Origin: Primula veris
Taxonomy: Eukaryota; Streptophyta; Magnoliopsida; Ericales; Primulaceae
Assembly (NCBI GenBank): GCA_963682055.1
Contig: OY821750.1
Location: 29,768,402-29,832,401 of the forward strand
Direction: 5' to 3'
DNA length: 64,000 nucleotides
Shown: piece after piece, positions 56,281 through 64,000 of the stretch
How the letters are laid out: each line of letters starts with the position of its first letter
Position numbering within the stretch: position 1 is the first letter of the stretch
Position numbers and translations under genes: made by a program
The notes under the pieces: model-generated
Databases searched by the model: none
What the model saw: only the letters and a program-made list of their open reading frames with translations
What the model was told of the DNA's origin: nothing

Positions 56281-57725
56281 ATCTTTTCAGTTCTTCTAAT
56301 GATGGTTTTTGTTTAAGAGCTGCCAAGTTCTTCCATTTCGACTATTTAACATCATTAGACTGGATGGTTGGTAAAAACTATGCTATTTAACGACTAACGT
56401 TAAGGTACATTTAAACTGCATAGATATATGGTTGATTTGCTTATAGCTTTCAACGGGTGGTTAATACGTTTCCTTTTATTTGACCTGTTTTACTCGATAG
56501 TTTATAAGAAAATCTATCCAAAAGACTATAAAGAAAAATGTTTTTCTTTAAAACCTTTGGTTTTGGATCTGCAAAATGATTAAATCCTAATCCATTATGT
56601 AAACAAATTGCTAATAGTATATACACATGAGCTATCTATTTGCGTGTATATAAACATAAAGCTTACATTTTTGTGTGTACTGTAAACGACTACAATATAT
56701 TACTTGGGTCTACCAAAATTGAAGTAGTTGTGCTGAGAAACCAGTAATTATGTAATAATTCGAGTACCTTCGTTAATACAACATCAGTCGTATGTATACC
56801 TTGTATAAATCTAGTTTCAGTACTGATGTTAACAGTTAGACTGTCCTGGTGTTCAATTGTTCCAATAAAGTTTACTCGCAAGAATGGACGTGTGTTATTG
56901 ATAATAAATACGTTCTAATCACAATATTTGATCTTATACCAGTCCTTGTAACAAGCAGGGAGAGTTGTTAGTTGTTCATTTCTCAAAGAGATCCTCATTT
57001 TAAGACCCCTTTAATGCGTGTTCTGCCCCATTAGTGGTTGTGTCACCGGGGACTTATAGGTGTGCGCTCTAACACTAACACTGACGGTGAAATTTTAAGA
57101 CGACACTGACAATGCTTTAATATTTGACAATCAAGGCTATGGTTTCTAATGAATCGGCCTGAATTAAAAAAAGCTTGCTAAGGCTAGGCTCACCTACAAA
57201 ATAGACTTGCTTTTGATCAGTTAACCTACATCGCATCGCTAAAAGTTGGGTTGATATATATCTTAATGTGCATATATGTTATTTTCAAGAGGTAGATATT
57301 AGGAAAATAACAACTAGTGTATATTCATCTGGCCGTTTAAAGAAAATGACAACTTTTTTCTTAACATATATACCGACTCAACTCGAGGCCCTGTAAGGGC
57401 TTACGTACATATTAACACTCCTGGCGGTGAGGTTTCTTCAGTTTATTGATTCAATTTTGGGATGTTTTTTTTTCCTCGTTATCTTTATACGATCATATCA
57501 TAACACGACAATGAAATGCGTCCTTCAAAGTTTTCAGTTTGTTTGACACCATATTTAGAAAACATTTGATTTTGTTTAAATGCACGTGTTTGAACTAAAA
57601 TTGGACTGTGATTCAATGTTACAATAAAAAAATAAAGTGTGTACTTGTAAAATTCGTCGGAAGAAAAATAAATAGTGGTCGTATATTATATTGATATTGT
57701 AAAATTTGATTGTTGTAACAAAAGA

Positions 57726-57807
57726 GTCGCTTTGGCCGAGTGGTTAAGGCGTGTGCCTGCTAAGTACATGGGATTTTCCCGCGAGAGTTCGAATCTCTCA
57801 GGCGACG
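57726..57807 (+). tRNA. trnS-GCU: tRNA-Ser (GCU anticodon)
   Basis: The 82-nt sequence begins GTCGCTTTGGCCGAGTGGTT and ends GGCGACG. The acceptor stem GTCGCTT pairs with AGGCGAC with one T:G pair. The anticodon GCT lies in CCTGCTAAG. The long variable arm (GGGATTTTCCC) is the serine type, and the T arm AGAGTTCGAATCTCT is regular. No CCA is encoded and a T-rich Pol III stop follows. It is the nuclear, not plastid, form. Confidence 0.95.
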
Positions 57808-57812
57808 TTTAA

Positions 57813-57827
57813 TTTTATATTTTTTTA
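57813..57827 (+). terminator. Pol III terminator of the tRNA gene
   Basis: A T4 run at 57813-57816 and a longer T run ending at 57827, within 20 bp after the tRNA. Confidence 0.7.
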
Positions 57828-57888
57828 CTTTTTCTGTAACCTTGTGGAAAAAAAAAATTCAACTAAACTGGTTACATATATTATTTCC

Positions 57889-58222
57889 GAATTTCTTTTT
57901 ACACCCAAGCAAAACAAGACAAAAATAAAAACTCAAATATAATAGTTATGAAACCCTAGTTGAGACTACCATAAAGTTAAATATTAATTAATTTTTAAAT
58001 TTTTTTAATATATTTTATTTTACGATTTAACAAAATAAAACTCAAATATAATATTATAGAAGCCTATTTGAATCTATCATAAAATTAAATATTAATTAAA
58101 AATATTAAATATAAGGCCGAATAGCAGATTCTTAAATTTCGGGGTGAAAATGAAATTCTAAATTTACAATGAGGATTGATGCGTTGAGAGTCTGGCTGAG
58201 ACTATCTGATTCATTAGCATTA
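57889..58222 (+). mobile_element. Single arm of foldback family FB
   Basis: It matches 40560-40930 and the arms of the 22880-23945 foldback: ACTCAAATATAATA, CATAAAGTTAAATATTAATT, then GGTGAAAATGAAATTCTAAA and ATTCATTAGCATTATTGA. It begins about 80 bp after the tRNA gene. Confidence 0.7.
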
Positions 58223-58839
58223 TTGATTAAAAAAATTATTTTGGGTTTCTAAAACGCCCCTTCTTGATTATTATGGATTTGTAAGATGAAGCTGGAAATT
58301 TTGCGCGATAATTTATTGAGAAACATTGATTTGGAACTAGGAGAGTCTTAAGTTAATTTGATTGGCCTTATTCATTCGTGTGCAAATTCAAGCATCAACC
58401 ACATCCATTGTCTAAAGGCGAACGTTGAATGAAATTAGACGGAGTCTATTAGATTAAGCCCGGATTAATCGATTAGTCCACATATTTTCACTTAGAATCA
58501 GCCTTACACCTTTTAGGATATTGGATTACATCACATATTCTTTTCTTCGAATTCATCAAAGGCTCTTATTTTAATATAGAATTAAAAGGAAATTTATATT
58601 TACTGAATTAGTTTGGACAATTTTTCATGTTCTTCCCTTTTCGATGTTCCAACTACCACGAATATTGTTCATGCCATAAGTTTTTTGATAAAATGTGCAC
58701 CGCATGAATAATAAGTCATGTTAATGTGTCAATCATAACTAAACTGATAATTTGTTCTCCTTAATCATCAAACTATCAAACTAACGGTACTTATTATTAG
58801 TTAAAATAACAGTCTTGTTATATTACGGAAATGAAATAT
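58223..58839. other. Intergenic, no gene seen
   Basis: No coding or RNA features can be supported. Confidence 0.5.
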
Positions 58840-59048
58840 CACTATAAGAAAATAACCGGATAGCAACAATTAGTCTGTTATTATACGGCTTGTTATAGAA
58901 AATTCAGCAACAGTATAGTAACAGTTATCAGCACTTAGTAACAGAAATTGTTGCTATACTGTTACTAAATTTCAATAACAAGCCGTATAGTATTAGACAA
59001 ACTGTAACTAAACTGTTATTATATGGATATTTTTTTTTTTTTGATAAT
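58840..59048. mobile_element. CACTA-type MITE, right end eroded
   Basis: It starts CACTATAAGAAAATAACCGG, a typical CACTA terminus. The interior folds back: TCTGTTATTATACGGCTTGT faces ACAAGCCGTATAGTATTAGA. The right end (T run then GATAATG) has lost the exact TAGTG. A related scrap is at 54168-54265. Confidence 0.6.
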
Positions 59049-60254
59049 GGATGGACTATTTTGAGAATTAGTGACTTGATATTTTTCGAACTTTTTTTGG
59101 GTCAAACCATGCATTTAGGTAATAATAACTCCAATTAAATGATGATGTTGTAAGCATCCAATTTAATAATTATGTCCTTCAACTACCACCAGAATTTTTG
59201 TCAAAATAAAATAAAACGCCCAACAGAGTTAATTACTCATTATTTTGTTGGACAAAAAATCACGTAACTCATTGTTTGGCATTTTCGTTCCATTAGAAAA
59301 TAAAAAAAGGATGCTGCAAATCAGGGACATTTGTCCATAATTGGAAAGATTAGCATGCAATTTAATAGGGTCTGTTTAGTGATTTTTGTTACTCCACATA
59401 TTTGATAACTAACAAAATTTTTATAACATACACCTTAGTGTTCTCAATTACTACTATTTAGTCCTAATAATTAGATTTTTCCTACATATATTTTTCTTAT
59501 TCATTGTGTTGCCTAAATCTGATACTTGTTTGTTCTTAATTATATACATTTATAATTTATTTAATGCCTCCACTGCATCCTAGTTAAGAAAAAAGTAGTA
59601 AACGAAAAATATTCAGTTGTATATCTCTGAAGAAAATTTGTTAATTTTAAGCGTTTTGAGGGTCTATATATATTGTATATATGTTTTTTGTTTTAGCTTT
59701 TAAGCTTAACATATTTTTTATTTTATTTTGAAAACTTAGGTTATGAGATCGAACATATTAGATGTCATATTTTACTTATTTCACCTTAGAAAACTAGAAC
59801 TTGTAAGACGAATAAACTCAATTCATTTCATCTTGATAAATAAAGCTAGTTATCTATAAATCTTAAACCAAACCAACCATGAAATGAATATTTTAAGGAG
59901 GTCATGTATAGTTTTGGACCTTTAGGTGAATGATTTGACAGGTGTAATCTATTGCAGAAATCAAGTTCTTTTCCTAAATAGATTAGTTATTTTGACAACT
60001 AAATTATAGTAGTAATTTATCTAATCTAATAGTGGTTTACTCCTATTATTTGGAAGTGTTTGGCTAAGAGCTTTCACTCTATACTCATGAATGAATTTCC
60101 CTTTATCCTAAGTTCCTAACTACTTATTATCCGGAAAAACCAAACAGATCCAAGATTTACAAAATCTCCATTTGACTAGGACCCTAGTTTTACTCAGAGA
60201 TAAGAACTCTCATCCAAAACAATAATCCAACAAAAAGAAAAGAGAGAGTGAAAA
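59049..60254. other. Upstream region of the transporter gene
   Basis: AT-rich DNA that should hold the promoter and 5' UTR of the plus-strand transporter. I could not fix a TATA box. No gene is seen. Confidence 0.5.
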
Positions 60255-63199
60255 ATGAATTCTAATATTAGTTCTGAAAAAACAAGTGTTGGAAATAATC
60301 AAATGGAGATTGAATCTCAAGATCCAAACAAGGTCTTAAAATCATCATCTTCACAGTTTAGAGCATCTCTTAACAAGTATGCACTTGCTTGTGCACTTCT
60401 TGCTTCTACTAATTCTATTCTCTTGGGCTATGGTATGTTTTTCTGTTAATTTCGTGTGTGTATTTTTTCCCTTTGATGAAAATATATGCATGTGTATGTA
60501 CATGTACATACATTTGTAAATATGTGTTGTTTGCATGATAAAAGGGGTGACCTACAATTGTGTGGAAATAAATAAAATTATAATGTATAGATGGTTTACT
60601 CCAAATGCATTATAGGTTTATTTTTGTCATTGAGAATGTATTTTAACCTGTTTATTGGTATTCTTATGAGTAATATTATGAGGATCATTCAACACTTTTA
60701 GGATATGATCAGTTTATTACTCAAACTATTACTTTTTGATAGTCATTTGCCCTTAAATGCATGTATAATCACAAGTTACAGGAGTATAAAAATGTCTAAA
60801 TTTGGTGCCAGAAGAGTAAAACTAGAGGAGTCTATTCTTTTATTATTGGGGATCAAGAAAAAAGTTCGTTTATTTACGATTAAAACTGAACCTTATAAAA
60901 TAGAATTATTCTGTATTGAAACTACGTGAGAAAAAAGTTTATTTTGTTTAGATTTTTATGTCCGAATTCGATAAAACAGTCCGCTGACGGAAAGCCAAAA
61001 AACAGCAATGAAATTATTGAAAGCATTTAAAAACCTTCCAGTTTAAGCTTAATCTAGTTCAGAATTGAGATAATTTGAGAAACAGAAAAAATAAAATTGA
61101 AGGACTGTTTGCTGAGTGCTATTTAAGTTCAAGCGTTTCTTTCTTTTCCTTAAGCAAATGAGAACTTACCCACCGTTTTTTTGTTTATCCACCAGTTACA
61201 ACATATTATATGTTCAGTTTATCCTTTACCAACTTTTTTCTAGTCATTCCACTTAAATGCATGTACAATTACAAGTTCACATTTTCTTCTATTCGTGGTG
61301 AAACTACACGAATCTTCAATTTCTATGAGAAAATGTGTAATTTGTCCAACCAGAGTATAATTAGACTATCTGGTTATGCTTCCGAAATCTGTACATGGTT
61401 TTGGAAAGAAGAGATGCTTATGAAATTGCATTGAGAAAAACATAAAATGATTCTATTCAAGGTCAACTAAAATCTTCATTTACTTCGATCGAACTAAATA
61501 GAAAGCCGTTCTTGAAATGAAATTACACAAAAAGAATTTCTTCTTCTTTTTTCCATTTCTATATCCCATATCGATGTAACAGACTTGTGATGGAAAAGAG
61601 CAAATCCAATGAAACAATAAAATTTTCAAATATGTTTGATTCTCGAATACAGTACAAATTTGAAGAAAGTTTGGGAATCGAAAATGAGGGGGGGTTTGGT
61701 GGGAACTTTTAAATTCATGTGTTTCTTTCTTTTTCCTTGGCATGTTTTTCTGTTAAAAGTTCAAAATTCTGGGTTCAATCTTACAAATTATTTTTAAAAA
61801 TGACTAATTAGTTTGCTTGTGTATATATGCAGATATAGGGGTAATGAGTGGGGCAATACTCTTCATCAAGGACAATCTAGGTATTTCCGAGACCAAAATC
61901 CAAGTCCTAGTTGGCTCCCTGAACGTCTTCTCTCTAGTCGGCTCTTTCGCCTCCGGAAAGACCTCTGACATGATTGGTCGTAGATACACCATCATGTTAG
62001 CGGCGTTTACTTTTCTAGTAGGAGCCCTCTTGATGGGCCTAGCTCCGAATTTCTATTGCCTTATGGCGGGTCGGGTCATTGCTGGTATAGGAGTCGGGTT
62101 CTCTCTCATGATCGCCCCCGTATACACCGCCGAACTCTCCCCCGCCATGACTCGCGGCTTCCTAACATCCCTCCCGGAAGTCTTCATAAACGTCGGGATA
62201 TTGTTAGGGTATATATGTAACTATTCCCTGTCGGGCCTCCCGCCCCACATCAACTGGCGCTTGATGCTGGGACTGGCGGCGGTACCGGCCGTCGGTGTCG
62301 CTGTCGGGGTCGCCGCCATGCCTGAGTCCCCTCGGTGGCTCGTCATGAAAGGACACCTGGCGGAAGCTAGGCGGGTCTTGGTGAAAACGTCTGTGGACGA
62401 GGTGGAGGCTGACCTCCGCCTCGAACAAATTGTGAGGGCTTTTTCGGAAACGGTCAAAGATTCGTCCGGAAAATGGAAAGGGCAGGGCATCTGGAAGGAG
62501 CTAGTTGTCCACCCCTCGCCGCAAATTTGTCGCATTTTGATCGCCGCTATTGGGATTAATTTTTTTATGCAAGCGTCGGGGAACGATGCAGTGGTTTACT
62601 ACACCCCGGAGGTGTTTAAGGCCGCAGGGATTAATAAACGCAGACAATTGGTTGGTGTCACTATAATAATGGGAGTGGCGAAAACTTTTTTTGTTTTGGT
62701 ATCGGCTTTATTTTTGGACCATTACGGTAGGCGACCAATGTTGTTATTAGGCACGATCGGGATGTCCATTTCCTTAGCGGGGCTTGGGCTTGGGTCAAAG
62801 TATTTAGAGCATTCCGCCCACAAGCCTACTTGGGCTATAGCACTGTGTGTTGTGGCAGTTTGTGCTGACGTGTCGTTTTTCTCTATCGGGCTTGGGCCTA
62901 TAACATGGGTTTACTCATCCGAGATTTTCCCACTAAGATTGCGGGCCCAAGGTACCAGTATAGCTGTATCGGTAAATAGATTGGTTAGCGGAGTTGTGGC
63001 AATGACATTCTTGTCGATTTCGAGGAAAATTTCATTTGGCGGAATGTTTTTTGTGCTTTGTGGAATTATGGTTTTGGCTACGATTTTCTTTTATTTCTTT
63101 TTGCCTGAGACCAAGGGAAAAAGTTTAGAGGAAATCGGATCAATTTTTGAGGACAAAGGTAAAACCAATAATAGGGAAAGGGATATAAGTGAGCATTAG
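60255..63199 (+). CDS. PLT: Polyol/monosaccharide transporter (MFS)
   Basis: Two exons: 60255-60432 and 61833-63199. The intron has GTATGT at its start and ATGCAG at its end. The junction restores Y-D-I in LLGYDIGVMSGAI. The product is 514 residues, the usual size for the family. After a hydrophilic N-terminus (about 38 residues) come twelve predicted membrane helices. Sugar-porter signatures are present: GKTSDMIGRRYT, AGRVIAGIGVGFSLMIAPVY, PESPRWLV, GPITWVYSSEIFPLRLRAQG and PETKGKSLEEI. The helix-1 and PITWVYSSE text fit the plant polyol (PLT) group of H+ symporters in the plasma membrane; the sugar carried cannot be told. No lesion is seen. A copia LTR lies about 107 bp behind the stop codon. 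Confidence 0.93.
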
Positions 63200-63306
63200 T
63201 TTGATCTTCTAAGAAGTTTTTCCATCATATCAAAAACTTCTGAGAATTTGTCCAAATATCTGATCTATAATGCTTATGTTTTACGCCAAATTAGCTCAAT
63301 AATATA

Positions 63307-64000
63307 TGTAAGAGAGAGAGAGAGATAATGAGGGTCAAAATATATGTATTCAAGTATATTGTAAATGTACCAAACTCCATAGCCATAATCTCTTTATATA
63401 GGCTAGAGGTTTGAAGGTTACAAGCTAAATACTAATGACAAGAAATCAAAATGTTGTAACATACAAAAGAGCAAATGCTCATACTAAATGATATGTAACT
63501 CAATGGACAATCCATTATTTACAACACTCCCTCTTGGATGTCCAAAAGTATATTTAATCACATTTGAGCTCTTCCGTCTTGTAGCTTGTTGGTACGAACT
63601 AACCACTAACAAACGTCTCGTTAAAACCTTGCAAGAGAAAACCCATTGAGAAAAACCTCTAGGCGAAGGACAAAAAGAGTACGATTTTGTTAGAACAATA
63701 GGGGTAACCACATACATAAAGTGCCTCATCAAAACCTTGTCAGAGTAAACCCAATGGGAAAAACCTCTGATCGAGGAAAAAAAGTACACTGTGATTAGAA
63801 GTATTCGACTAGATACTCCCCCTGATTTAGGCCATCATTAGTGAGGATTTTCTCGATTTAGTGTCTGAGAAATCGAGCATACATCAGGATGTTCCCCCTC
63901 ACTTGCACACGACAAGGTGCAAGGACATGTCACTTTAGGATAGCTCAGAGAGCTTCCTAAGACCAATTGCTTTGACATGTTTCTGAAATGAATACTTTGG
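63307..64000 (-). mobile_element. Ty1/copia element, 3' end on minus strand
   Basis: Read on the minus strand, a purine-rich tract (CCAAGAGGGAG) is followed by a candidate LTR 63526-63307 starting TGTTGTAAATAATGG, with CTATATAAAG as TATA box and TTACA at the end. The adjoining 63527-64000 is element 3' UTR. It holds two copies of a block with AAAACCTTG, AAACCCA and AAAAACCTCT (about 63613-63690 and 63728-63790), a pattern known from plant copia 3' UTRs. The body lies beyond the window, so the target duplication cannot be checked. Confidence 0.65.

Noticed and set aside
57380..57445. Short frame GPVRAYVHINTPGGEVSSVY that recalls the ClpP INSPGG motif
   Set aside because: Only about 20 codons, with no catalytic residues or flanking exon signs. 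It could be chance or a tiny relic, so it was not called.

Overview
The window is nuclear DNA of a flowering plant, most likely a eudicot. It is AT-rich, has spliced genes with plant GT/AG introns, a proline-rich PERK receptor kinase, a polyol-type sugar transporter, a nuclear-type tRNA-Ser(GCU), and a dense mix of plant transposable elements. I cannot name the species.

Layout. 1-1850 is the 3' part of a LINE, with RNase H and a poly(A) tail. 1851-5052 is non-coding AT-rich DNA with a duplicated 315-bp block and a foldback MITE. 5053-22111 is one complete 17-kb Ty3/gypsy element of the Tat lineage: LTRs 5058-5589 and 21577-22106, flanked by the 5-bp duplication CAGAG. Its gag-pol (5669-11671) is broken by stops and frameshifts. 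The 10 kb behind pol holds an alternating 37/45-bp minisatellite and a series of antisense genes: one spliced gene with a gypsy-type transposase-28-like domain and coiled coils, a second coiled-coil gene, and five small single-exon coiled-coil genes, each with its own TATA box.

22112-29250 is repeat-rich. It holds a 1-kb foldback element, a fragment of a CHD/SNF2 helicase, a tiny membrane-protein gene with an in-frame stop, and several MITEs. 29251-36247 (minus strand) is an apparently intact nine-exon PERK-type receptor kinase gene. 36248-43999 is AT-rich DNA with Stowaway-, Tourist- and hAT-like elements. 44000-51475 is a very young Ty1/copia element with one frameshift and a 5' LTR that lacks the first 515 bp. 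53088-56300 carries F-box gene remains invaded by CACTA- and Mutator-type MITEs. 57726-57807 is tRNA-Ser(GCU). 60255-63199 is a two-exon polyol/monosaccharide transporter gene. From 63307 to the window end lies the 3' end of another Ty1/copia element on the minus strand, starting about 100 bp after the transporter stop codon.

Only three host genes look intact: PERK, the transporter and the tRNA. The rest is transposon biology. The most unusual content is the array of antisense mini-genes inside the Tat element, and a set of hairpins with compensatory changes in the copia leader.
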